Shown: one piece after another, positions 1-7,102 of the stretch
How positions within the stretch are numbered: the stretch's first letter is position 1
Layout: each line of letters opens with the position of its first letter
NCBI GenBank assembly: GCA_003483745.1
Contig: DMYD01000012.1
Coordinates: 86,536 to 110,109 of the forward strand
Reading direction: 5' to 3'
DNA from: Roseburia sp.
GTDB taxonomy: Bacteria > Bacillota > Clostridia > Lachnospirales > Lachnospiraceae
Length of the DNA stretch: 23,574 bases
The notes under the pieces: generated by a model
Databases searched by the model: none
The model's input: the letters and a program-made list of their open reading frames with translations, nothing else
What the model was told of the DNA's origin: nothing
Translations under genes and position numbers: made by a program

Positions 1-144
1 CCGGACAACATGACCGGAAGTGAGGGAGCGGAACATCCGGACAATATGACCGGAAGTGAAGAAGCGGAACATTCGGACAACATGACCGGAAATGAGGAAG
101 AAGAACTTTCAGATGACATGACCGGATATGAGAATGAGGATGGT
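1..144 (+). repeat. Four tandem 36-bp coding repeats
   Basis: Units at 1-36, 37-72, 73-108 and 109-144 encode 12-residue blocks of the form [PS]-D-[ND]-M-T-G-x-E-x-x-x-x. The first two units are nearly identical at DNA level and the last two have diverged. The array touches the window edge, so more units may lie upstream. Such arrays commonly change copy number by replication slippage. Confidence 0.85.
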
Positions 145-522
145 TATGATTTGCTGGATCATCGAGTTCTTATGATGGATTTAAAAAAGGAACAGGAAAA
201 ATCAGAAAAACGGATTTCTTTTTTTCAGATTCTATTAAGACGTCATATGAAAAAAGAGTTTTCTAAACTGGAAAAGGATGATCAGGTAGGAAAAATTTTT
301 GAAATTATGGTTAACAAGAAGTATGACAAAAATCAGATACTTTCTATCAGACGTCTCATGAATGGAGGAATGACGAACGAATTTATTTTTTCACTTCTTG
401 AAAAAGATTTACCAGAAACAGAATTAAAGGATTTATGTGAAACGCTTCTAAATGAAGAAAACGATTTATCCGGCTTATCAGAAAATATGAAAGCAGATGA
501 AACAGGAGGAGATGAGGAATAA
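1..522 (+). CDS. Acidic repeat-bearing protein, C-terminal part (5' end outside window)
   Basis: The reading frame is already open at base 1, so the true start probably lies upstream; the first in-window ATG is at 10 but sits inside a repeat. The visible 173 residues begin with four 12-residue acidic repeats built around N-M-T-G. A basic/acidic helical stretch and a compact segment (roughly residues 60-150) follow, and the end is acidic. There is no membrane segment and no catalytic motif I recognise. It lies directly upstream of the PcfB-like gene (TAA at 520-522, next ATG at 523), so it belongs to the transfer operon. In related elements a relaxase or accessory factor often precedes PcfB, but nothing seen here shows that this is one. 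Function unknown. Confidence 0.75.
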   Translation, partial: PDNMTGSEGAEHPDNMTGSEEAEHSDNMTGNEEEELSDDMTGYENEDGYDLLDHRVLMMDLKKEQEKSEKRISFFQILLRRHMKKEFSKLEKDDQVGKIFEIMVNKKYDKNQILSIRRLMNGGMTNEFIFSLLEKDLPETELKDLCETLLNEENDLSGLSENMKADETGGDEE

Positions 523-1944
523 ATGATGAATGGCGGAAGCGATGCAGTGCAGGTTATGTATATGGAAGTAGAGGGAATAAAACTTGCATACCAGGTGTCG
601 AAAGATGCTGCCAGACTTGCAAAGCAATTAATGACGTTTCTGATCAGAGCAATGATGGATGCGCCATACAGAAAAGTGAGTGGAAAGACGAATATAAAAA
701 ATTTAAAATCCAGGTCAAATGGACAAGCTATGGTTGCCGTTACTGTTAATAAAAAGATTTACCGAAAATTACAGAAAGACGCGAAAAAGTATGGAATTTT
801 ATATCATGCATTTGAGCCTTTGAAATCAGGGAAAAAAGATTCGGTAGAGTTGATCATTGCAGAAAAAGACTTGTCTATGCTGCAGGAATTATTATCCAGG
901 TATAAGAACGAACAGATAAAAGAAGATGTGAAGTGTGGTTTGTCAAAAGAGCAGTCTGAACGGAATTATGAGGAAAATAATCGTACAGAGACAATGGAAG
1001 AGTTCACAAATAATGTGGGAGCTGCAACATCAGAAGAAACATTTGATAAAGATATGAAAGAACGGTTTGGCGAAGATTATCAGGGGAAGGTGATTGATTA
1101 TGTAAAAGCGTCAAAAAAAATTGACCCAAAAGCACATACCGCAGGAGTGGATCAAAAAAAAGTGGGGACTCTTGCGGAAGTGATTCAGTTTCGGGATCGT
1201 GCGGAGCGGCTAGAAAATGAGACACAGGTAAAAATACCATTTGTATATGATCCTGAAAATAAAAAAAGTCAGATTATTGATGAAACAGAAACGTATATAA
1301 AAATTGCAGGTAAAGGACTTGGATTATCAAAAAAACAATGGGGAGGGATATGGATTCCAAAAGAGTCTGTTGTGCCGCCGTTGGAACAGAAAAATCCTGG
1401 TGTGTCATATACGGCAAACCTGAAAAATGATGATGAGATTATCGTAGAGGATTTATCTGGAAATGGAAGTCCTCACAAAATCAAAGCGGAAAATCTGGAA
1501 TATGTGTCCAATCTGAGTCAGAAATCACTGGTGGCGGAAGAACAAAGTTATAAGGCAATATCACTGGAAAAGAAACCGGAAAGGTTTGACATCACCATTG
1601 GGAAAACATATATGGAAGATGAAAAAGCGGATATGGCAGAACGCAAGTCAATTCCAATGATATGGGGGGAAAATGATAGAGCAATTAAAACCAGAGTACC
1701 GGGGACCTATGGAGAAGAGATGAAGTTTCTGTGGCTGAAGAAGGAAAACCTCCGGGACGCTTATAATGGAAAATCAATTTTAACGGCACTGGATAAAGAG
1801 AAAGATTACAAAATATATGATGTAAATAATAATATTCTGGGTTCAATGAAGGGTGAAGAACTTTATCTCAGATATTTTGATTCGGTAAAAGATCAGATGA
1901 ATAAAAAGAAAATACAGCGAACCGGGAAGGAGAAAAAAATATAA
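523..1944 (+). CDS. PcfB-like (DUF3801) conjugation protein with long C-terminal extension
   Basis: Residues about 10-125 match the PcfB/DUF3801 pattern: an early V-E-G-I-K-L-A-Y segment, a helix leading into A-P-Y-R-K-V-S-G-K-T, and V-x-K-K-I-Y-R-K-L-Q-K-D-A-K-K-Y-G-I. PcfB of plasmid pCF10 is an accessory factor that works with the coupling protein PcfC to recruit the relaxosome. Simple family members are, as I recall, roughly 150-200 residues; this one has 473. The extra part has a charged linker (about 130-230), a segment around 240-330 with aromatic/Gly motifs, and a C-terminal domain (about 375-460). It starts right after the upstream stop, and its own TAA overlaps the next ATG (TAATG at 1942-1946). 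ATG 526 is an equally possible start. The soluble composition suggests a cytoplasmic protein. Confidence 0.78.
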   Translation: MMNGGSDAVQVMYMEVEGIKLAYQVSKDAARLAKQLMTFLIRAMMDAPYRKVSGKTNIKNLKSRSNGQAMVAVTVNKKIYRKLQKDAKKYGILYHAFEPLKSGKKDSVELIIAEKDLSMLQELLSRYKNEQIKEDVKCGLSKEQSERNYEENNRTETMEEFTNNVGAATSEETFDKDMKERFGEDYQGKVIDYVKASKKIDPKAHTAGVDQKKVGTLAEVIQFRDRAERLENETQVKIPFVYDPENKKSQIIDETETYIKIAGKGLGLSKKQWGGIWIPKESVVPPLEQKNPGVSYTANLKNDDEIIVEDLSGNGSPHKIKAENLEYVSNLSQKSLVAEEQSYKAISLEKKPERFDITIGKTYMEDEKADMAERKSIPMIWGENDRAIKTRVPGTYGEEMKFLWLKKENLRDAYNGKSILTALDKEKDYKIYDVNNNILGSMKGEELYLRYFDSVKDQMNKKKIQRTGKEKKI

Positions 1945-2342
1945 TGCGGCCAAAGAAAAAACCATATTCGACAATGATGATAATATTAGGAGCTGCTTTG
2001 GTCTGCATTGCCGGATATTATTTTGCGGGAGGAATGCAGCAGGGAATTACTATATTTGAATGGGAAGAAAATATGAAGGCTGTTCTTGAAGATCCTTTTG
2101 CCGGATATTTTAATCAGTATACATGGAAAACAATATCGATACTTGGACTGATTTATCTATGGCTTGTTTTAATGTACATTACCAGCAGAAAAAATTATCT
2201 TCCTGGAAAAGAAATGGGATCTGCACAGTATGCAGATGTAAAAAAGGTCAATAAAAGACTGGCGGATTTATCAAAAGATCCGGATGATGAAAAAAATATA
2301 GTTGTTCTGAAGAGAAGATGGAAAGAAGGAAGGCGGATGTAA
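1944..2342 (+). CDS. Membrane-anchor portion of a split VirD4-type coupling protein
   Basis: This 132-residue protein has two transmembrane helices, about residues 10-29 and 64-82, then a short cytoplasmic tail containing G-S-A-Q-Y-A-D, K-K-V-N-K-R-L-A-D-L and D-D-E-K-N-I-V-V. In intact VirD4/TraG-type coupling proteins of Firmicutes the same features (two N-terminal helices, then a G-S-A-x-[WY] motif) are followed directly by the NTPase domain. Here the frame stops at TAA 2340-2342 and the NTPase domain starts in another frame at ATG 2342. The likely role is the inner-membrane anchor of the coupling ATPase, associating with the next gene product non-covalently. The alternative is a frameshifted gene. 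Confidence 0.75.
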   Translation: MRPKKKPYSTMMIILGAALVCIAGYYFAGGMQQGITIFEWEENMKAVLEDPFAGYFNQYTWKTISILGLIYLWLVLMYITSRKNYLPGKEMGSAQYADVKKVNKRLADLSKDPDDEKNIVVLKRRWKEGRRM

Positions 2343-4366
2343 TGGCAGGAATGAGTTGGGCACAAATTGTAAATACCAGAAATCGCATGTTGTCTCAGAA
2401 TATTCAAATGACATTAGATACCAGGCATACAGATTTAAACAATAATATTCTGGTTATCGGAGGAAGTGGTTCTGGAAAAACATATCGTTTTGTAAAGCCG
2501 CAGTTAATGCAGATGTCCAGTTCTTTTATTATTACAGATCCCAAGGGCGAACTGTACAGGGACACTTCCGGTTTTTTAAAACGAAATGGTTACGATGTTA
2601 AGGTGTTAAATCTTCTGAATGAAGAAGAAATGTTGAAGTCATCGCATTTTAATCCATTTCGTTATATTCAAAATGAAGTAGATATTTTAAAACTGATCAC
2701 AAACCTGATTGCCAACACAACGCCCAAAGGATCAACTTCGAATGATCCGTTTTGGGAAAAGGCAGAAGGAATGTTATTACAGGCATTGTTTTATTATGTG
2801 TGGTTAGAAGGTGTTCCTGAAAATATCTGGGAATGTAAGAAGGAAAATGGAGAGGATGATGTCAAAGAAATCCTTCGTAGAATCCATAATCCGGAAATTA
2901 CAAAAATACATAATGTACGTGCCGTAATGGAGTTGTTAAAGTTTGCGGAGATAAGAGAAGATCCAAGAACGGGGGCAAAGCTGGATTCAACACTGGATCT
3001 AATCATGAAAGATTTGGAAAAAGAAAGTCCAAATCATAAAGCAATACTCAATTATAACAAATCCATGAGAGGTGCTGCAGATACGGTTCGTTCCATTATT
3101 ATTTCTGCAAATGCAAGATTAGCTCCAGTGGAGACGGAGGCAGTGCTTTCTATTTTAGATGATGACGAGATAGATATTCCGTTGATTGGAACAAGAAAAA
3201 CTGCAATTTACTGTGTTATTCCGGATAATGATACCACCTATAATTTCCTGGTTGGTATTCTCTATAAAATGATGTTTCAACGTTTATATTATGAAGCGGA
3301 CTTTGTACATGGAGGACCATTGCCAGTACATGTAACTTTTATGCTGGATGAGTTTGACAATGTTGCACTTCCGGAAGATTTTCTTTCGCTGTTATCAACT
3401 ATGCGAAGCCGTAATATTAGTTCGATCATCATTATTCAGGATTTGAGTCAGATCAAGACCAGATACAAAGATGGAGAACACGAAAAAATTATGGCTAACT
3501 GTGACACAATGATCTATCTTGGCGGGAATGGACCTGGTACACAGAAAGAATTAAGTGAATTGATGGGAAAAGCGACGATTGATAAGCGTACAAATGGAGA
3601 AACACTTGGCAAACAGGGCAACTCAACCAGAAATTATGATGTACTTGGGAGAGAGCTGATGTTCCCGGATGAATTAAGAAAGATAGAAGGGAACAAATGC
3701 ATTTTATTTATCCGTGGTTTTGATCCGGTTTTAGATAATAAGATTGAATCCAAAAAACATCCATTATGGAATCTTATGTGTGATGCTCAAAAATATGAAT
3801 TGTTTGATGCAAGAATTGAGAGGCTGAGAAAAATGAAATCAAATAAGCAGAAAAACAGTATTGGATTTGTGGATGAAGCAGAACTGGCACATTTAGAACT
3901 TTTGGAAAAGAAAGAAAAGAAACATTATGAAGATGAAAAGCGAGTGGCAGAGCTTTTAGGAACAGAATTACCAGAAACACCTCAGCAGTATATTTTTAGA
4001 TTAGATTATGAGGAACTGGACCAGCTTGCAGAACAATTAAAGGAAAATCCTTCTGGAAAAATAGTTTTGGATCAGGAGTTGATTCAAAAAGCGAAAGAAG
4101 ATGTAAGGCAGCAGGTTGAGCTTGAGGCAGAAAAACAGGCATACATAAAACAGAATCAGATCGATGTGCGTGAATTTCAGACACCGGAAGAAGCACTGGC
4201 ATTTTCTGCATTAAAGAGGAAAAACTTCTCTAATCCACAGATAAAAATTCTCCTGCAGTTAGTTCGTGAGGATACCGTGGGAATGGATCTGGATGCGATA
4301 CTGGAAACTTTTGATTCAAAAATGGATATGGAAACTATTGAGATGATGACAGAAATGTTGTTATAA
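2342..4366 (+). CDS. virD4: VirD4/TraG-type coupling ATPase, cytoplasmic portion
   Basis: Type IV coupling proteins are hexameric ATPases that pass the relaxase-DNA complex to the secretion channel. I choose ATG 2342 (674 residues), which overlaps the upstream stop as TAATG and has GAAGGAAGG 8 bases upstream; an in-frame ATG at 2318 has a weaker ribosome site. Walker A G-G-S-G-S-G-K-T is near residues 40-47, T-D-P-K-G-E follows at about 66, and Walker B M-L-D-E-F-D-N is at about 334-340. N-D-P-F-W-E-K-A-E, typical of this subfamily, lies in between. The C-terminal 170 residues are helical and charged and may contact substrates. There is no transmembrane helix of its own: the anchor is in the preceding ORF. 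The family call is firm; how the split protein works is inferred. Confidence 0.9.
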   Translation: MAGMSWAQIVNTRNRMLSQNIQMTLDTRHTDLNNNILVIGGSGSGKTYRFVKPQLMQMSSSFIITDPKGELYRDTSGFLKRNGYDVKVLNLLNEEEMLKSSHFNPFRYIQNEVDILKLITNLIANTTPKGSTSNDPFWEKAEGMLLQALFYYVWLEGVPENIWECKKENGEDDVKEILRRIHNPEITKIHNVRAVMELLKFAEIREDPRTGAKLDSTLDLIMKDLEKESPNHKAILNYNKSMRGAADTVRSIIISANARLAPVETEAVLSILDDDEIDIPLIGTRKTAIYCVIPDNDTTYNFLVGILYKMMFQRLYYEADFVHGGPLPVHVTFMLDEFDNVALPEDFLSLLSTMRSRNISSIIIIQDLSQIKTRYKDGEHEKIMANCDTMIYLGGNGPGTQKELSELMGKATIDKRTNGETLGKQGNSTRNYDVLGRELMFPDELRKIEGNKCILFIRGFDPVLDNKIESKKHPLWNLMCDAQKYELFDARIERLRKMKSNKQKNSIGFVDEAELAHLELLEKKEKKHYEDEKRVAELLGTELPETPQQYIFRLDYEELDQLAEQLKENPSGKIVLDQELIQKAKEDVRQQVELEAEKQAYIKQNQIDVREFQTPEEALAFSALKRKNFSNPQIKILLQLVREDTVGMDLDAILETFDSKMDMETIEMMTEMLL

Positions 4367-4392
4367 AAACAAAAAGAAAAGAGGAAAAGAAT

Positions 4393-4728
4393 ATGAAAAA
4401 CAAAAATTTGAAAAAAGTAATGAAGATGATTGGTACAGGTGTTTATGTAAATGTTTGGATGATGTGCAGTAATACCATAGCAGTCATGGCTGATCCTGTT
4501 TCTACTGGGGTTACAGAAGTTGATACTATTTTAACAACGCTTAAAACATTATTTTTAGGACTTGTGGCAGGAATCGGATTAATTATTCTGATCAAGGGAA
4601 TTGCGGATACTGCACAGGCATATCAGCAGCAGGATTCACATGGAATGTATGATGGTGCAAAAGGAATTGCGGCAGGGGCAATTATGACATTTGCGGGATC
4701 AATTTTAACTTTAATGGGAATTTCATAA
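4393..4728 (+). CDS. Maff2/VirB2-like small membrane subunit
   Basis: This 111-residue protein has a basic N-terminus and a signal-like hydrophobic stretch ending near A-V-M-A-D (about residue 34). Two further hydrophobic helices follow (about 53-73 and 90-109), linked by a polar loop around D-S-H-G-M-Y-D-G-A-K-G. This architecture and position, between the coupling protein and a TrbL-like protein, fit the Maff2/TrbC/VirB2-like family, whose Gram-negative members form the conjugative pilus or channel lining. A purine-rich ribosome site (GAGG) precedes the ATG. The family is recognised by topology and motif style only; a role as a channel-lining subunit is inferred. Confidence 0.7.
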   Translation: MKNKNLKKVMKMIGTGVYVNVWMMCSNTIAVMADPVSTGVTEVDTILTTLKTLFLGLVAGIGLIILIKGIADTAQAYQQQDSHGMYDGAKGIAAGAIMTFAGSILTLMGIS

Positions 4729-4753
4729 TATCACGAGGTTTAGGAGTAAGGAC

Positions 4754-5632
4754 ATGATTGATAATTTTATAAAATATGCCAGTGAAGGTGTGAGATCATT
4801 TTTGATATTTATTATGTCTGTTTATAATAGCCTGGTTGGAATCGCTGCAGGAATGTTAGGGCAGAATCCTGCAGCGTGGAATAGTGACGGATGGTCTTTT
4901 GTAAAAAATGTTAATAACATTTTTCTTGGAATCGGTGGTGTTTTGGTAGCCATTTTTTTCTTGATGGGATTTTGTGCTGACAGCGTTGATATCAAACAGG
5001 ATTTTAGGATTGAAAATATCCTTCGCATGTTTATTAAACTTTCGATTGCAGAGTTTTTTGTGGTAAATGCATTGACACTGGTTCAGTCTCTGTTTGGACT
5101 GGCAACAGGGATTATAACGAAATTAAAGGGTAAAGGACTGACATTTGAGTATAGTGTGCCAAAGGAAGTAACTGACATTTTGAGTGATCCCCTGAATCAC
5201 AATGTTACTGGTGGAACAGGTGCAGTAATGCTGGTAGTTTTACTTATTTTAGAAATCGTTTTTTTACTTATAACGGTTGGATGTGGTGCAATGATTCTAT
5301 TAGAGGCATATCAGCGTTTTTTTAAAATTCTGATGTTAGTTCCATATGGAACATTGGCAAGCAGCACGATTGCAGGAAATCATATGCTTGTGCATTCAGC
5401 GGAGTCCTTTTGGAAATATGCGTTATGTACGATCATGGATGCTGTGACCATGTATATGGCATTAGCACTAAGTGCAGTAGTAATATCCAGCGGCAGTCTT
5501 GGATTAACAAAAAATCAGACAGGAGCTATGTATGTTTTTGCGTGGATGTTAGAAAGTTCTTTTGTGTGTATGTTAACACTGGGAATGGTCAAAGGGGCAG
5601 AAACGGTTACACAGAAAGCACTGGGAGTGTAG
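4754..5632 (+). CDS. TrbL/VirB6-like polytopic channel protein
   Basis: The 292-residue product is very hydrophobic, with about six membrane segments (near 10-35, 55-72, 90-120, 155-200, 220-245 and 255-280). VirB6/TrbL proteins form part of the inner-membrane DNA translocation channel. The segment G-C-G-A-M-I-L-L-E-A-Y-Q-R-F-F-K-I near residues 176-192, with the following L-V-P-Y-G-T, resembles the conserved central region of the Firmicute TrbL-like group. Its place just after the Maff2-like gene and before PrgI is the usual order. The ribosome site TTTAGGAG lies about 6-10 bases before ATG 4754. The role rests on synteny and topology; there are no catalytic residues to inspect. Confidence 0.8.
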   Translation: MIDNFIKYASEGVRSFLIFIMSVYNSLVGIAAGMLGQNPAAWNSDGWSFVKNVNNIFLGIGGVLVAIFFLMGFCADSVDIKQDFRIENILRMFIKLSIAEFFVVNALTLVQSLFGLATGIITKLKGKGLTFEYSVPKEVTDILSDPLNHNVTGGTGAVMLVVLLILEIVFLLITVGCGAMILLEAYQRFFKILMLVPYGTLASSTIAGNHMLVHSAESFWKYALCTIMDAVTMYMALALSAVVISSGSLGLTKNQTGAMYVFAWMLESSFVCMLTLGMVKGAETVTQKALGV

Positions 5633-5646
5633 ATTTGGAGGAAACA

Positions 5647-6072
5647 ATGTTATCAGTAAATATGAATCAGGATGTAGAAAAGTATCAGGAGTCTGTAGCT
5701 GCGGGATTAAATGCACAGCAGACCATTGCTGCTATATTGGCGTTGGCAGTCAGTACATGCGTGATCTGTATTTTGTATTTCGGTTTTGATTTACCACTTG
5801 TGATTGATGTTTATATTGCAATTCCAGTGTGTATTCCAATCATACTGCCTGCACTTGGCAGGCAGTATGGATTATCGGTCACAGAACGGATTAAACAAAG
5901 TAATAAGAGAAAAAGGGTTATATTATTTTATTCTTGGAAAGAGGAGACTATAAAAAAAAGAAATGAGAAAACACCTGGAAAGAAAAGAAGAGGGACAGAT
6001 GACAAAAAACAGGACAAAAAAGACGAAAAGAACAATAAAACGGTCAGATCGATTTTTAAGAGTAAAAAATAA
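5647..6072 (+). CDS. prgI: PrgI/VirB3-like T4SS membrane protein
   Basis: I start at ATG 5647, preceded by TTTGGAGGAAACA (GGAGG about 6 bases upstream), giving 141 residues; the frame is open further upstream, but only as an overlap inside the TrbL-like gene. The PrgI signature is clear: V-N-M-N-Q-D-V-E-K-Y-Q-E-S, a helix pair around residues 27-70, and Y-I-A-I-P-V-C-I-P-I. PrgI proteins are small inner-membrane partners of VirB4 and correspond to VirB3. The C-terminal 50 residues form a very basic, Lys-rich tail, longer than in compact PrgI proteins. The last 74 bases overlap the next gene in a different frame, so part of that tail sequence is constrained by two proteins. Confidence 0.85.
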   Translation: MLSVNMNQDVEKYQESVAAGLNAQQTIAAILALAVSTCVICILYFGFDLPLVIDVYIAIPVCIPIILPALGRQYGLSVTERIKQSNKRKRVILFYSWKEETIKKRNEKTPGKKRRGTDDKKQDKKDEKNNKTVRSIFKSKK

Positions 6073-7102
6073 AAGCGAAGTGGTATACAGGGTACCTGTT
6101 TTTTTGAAAAAAAGTGTAGGTATGCTTTTTTTGTCAGAAAGTGGAACATTAGAAACAGATGGTAGATTATCCAGAGCATATGTCGTAGATAATAACAGAA
6201 TTGGAGTGATAGAAGAAAAATTAAAATGCCTGCAGATAGATTATGCGTTTGTATTTCGTAAATCAAATCCAGTAAGTATGCTGCTTTCTGAAAAAATGGA
6301 TTGTGGATACGATGAAATTACAAAAAAATTCTCTGATATAGAAAGTGAGCTGCAAATAAAAAGCATGTCTGCAGATGAAAGAATGGCATACTACTGTAAC
6401 TTTTTGCAGGATTTTCTTGGGGTCCAAATGAACGTTAACAGTTACATATTGGATTCGGATTGTTGGAAACAGGTAGCAAATATGGAAGGACTGAAAATAT
6501 CAGATAACAGGATACTTATACCAGAGAGCTGTTATTGTGTGCTGGCAGTCCGAAAAATTAAAAAAAATACTTCATGGAAGGATCTGGACAATCTTATGAA
6601 TGATCCAGTGGTTAAAAGTATGTACATAGCTGTCTCTGGTGTGAGTGACCGGCAAATAAAAGAATCCCTTTGCAGTGAGTATATGGGAATAGAGGGAATG
6701 GCATCGCGGATAAAAAGAAATGCACCGGAGTTATATGAAATCTTACAGAAAGACGCAGATGCAGATACAGTATCGGGTAAGTATCGTAGGGTTAGTATTT
6801 ATTTCCTGATGCAAACGGAAGTGGAGCAGGTAAATGAAAAAATTCTGAATTTTATAAAAAATGCATATAAAACGGGCATCAAAATGGAACGGATGGCATT
6901 ATCAGAACAAAAGAACATACCGGAGTTAAAACGAACACTGGCGATGTTTGGGATGACAGGAAATAGCCAGGAAAGATATCGCATGCTTGTAACAGAAGAA
7001 CAGGTACAGGGACTATTGAATATCGTAACAGAAGAAAAAAAACAGGAGAAGTACGATATCGAGAAAATGAAAGCACTATTTTATGACGGGGTGAATGTAT
7101 GA
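5999..7102 (+). CDS. Uncharacterised T4SS operon protein, possible VirB4 N-domain relative
   Basis: I choose ATG 5999 (367 residues) because GAAGAGGG precedes it at good spacing; ATG 5963 in the same frame has no ribosome site. After a basic N-terminus there is no membrane helix and no Walker motif. Middle and C-terminal segments, such as Y-R-R-V-S-I-Y-F-L-M-Q-T-E-V-E-Q-V-N, a helix with I-K-N-A-Y-K-T-G-I-K-M-E-R and then L-K-R-T-L-A-M-F-G, resemble in layout the part of VirB4 N-domains that precedes the ATPase core. It sits between PrgI and the real VirB4 and ends in an ATGA overlap with it (7099-7102). I infer a VirB4-associated structural protein, perhaps from a degenerate duplication. The fold assignment is a guess. 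Confidence 0.6.
   Translation: MTKNRTKKTKRTIKRSDRFLRVKNKSEVVYRVPVFLKKSVGMLFLSESGTLETDGRLSRAYVVDNNRIGVIEEKLKCLQIDYAFVFRKSNPVSMLLSEKMDCGYDEITKKFSDIESELQIKSMSADERMAYYCNFLQDFLGVQMNVNSYILDSDCWKQVANMEGLKISDNRILIPESCYCVLAVRKIKKNTSWKDLDNLMNDPVVKSMYIAVSGVSDRQIKESLCSEYMGIEGMASRIKRNAPELYEILQKDADADTVSGKYRRVSIYFLMQTEVEQVNEKILNFIKNAYKTGIKMERMALSEQKNIPELKRTLAMFGMTGNSQERYRMLVTEEQVQGLLNIVTEEKKQEKYDIEKMKALFYDGVNV

Noticed and set aside
2311..2342. Programmed frameshift joining the two coupling-protein ORFs
   Set aside because: I found no slippery heptamer in the overlap, while GAAGGAAGG at 8 bases from ATG 2342 explains re-initiation. A recent indel remains possible and is noted in the findings.
5410..5646. 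Upstream extension of the PrgI reading frame
   Set aside because: It overlaps the TrbL-like gene in another frame, has no ribosome site and does not look like PrgI; ATG 5647 with GGAGG is clearly better.
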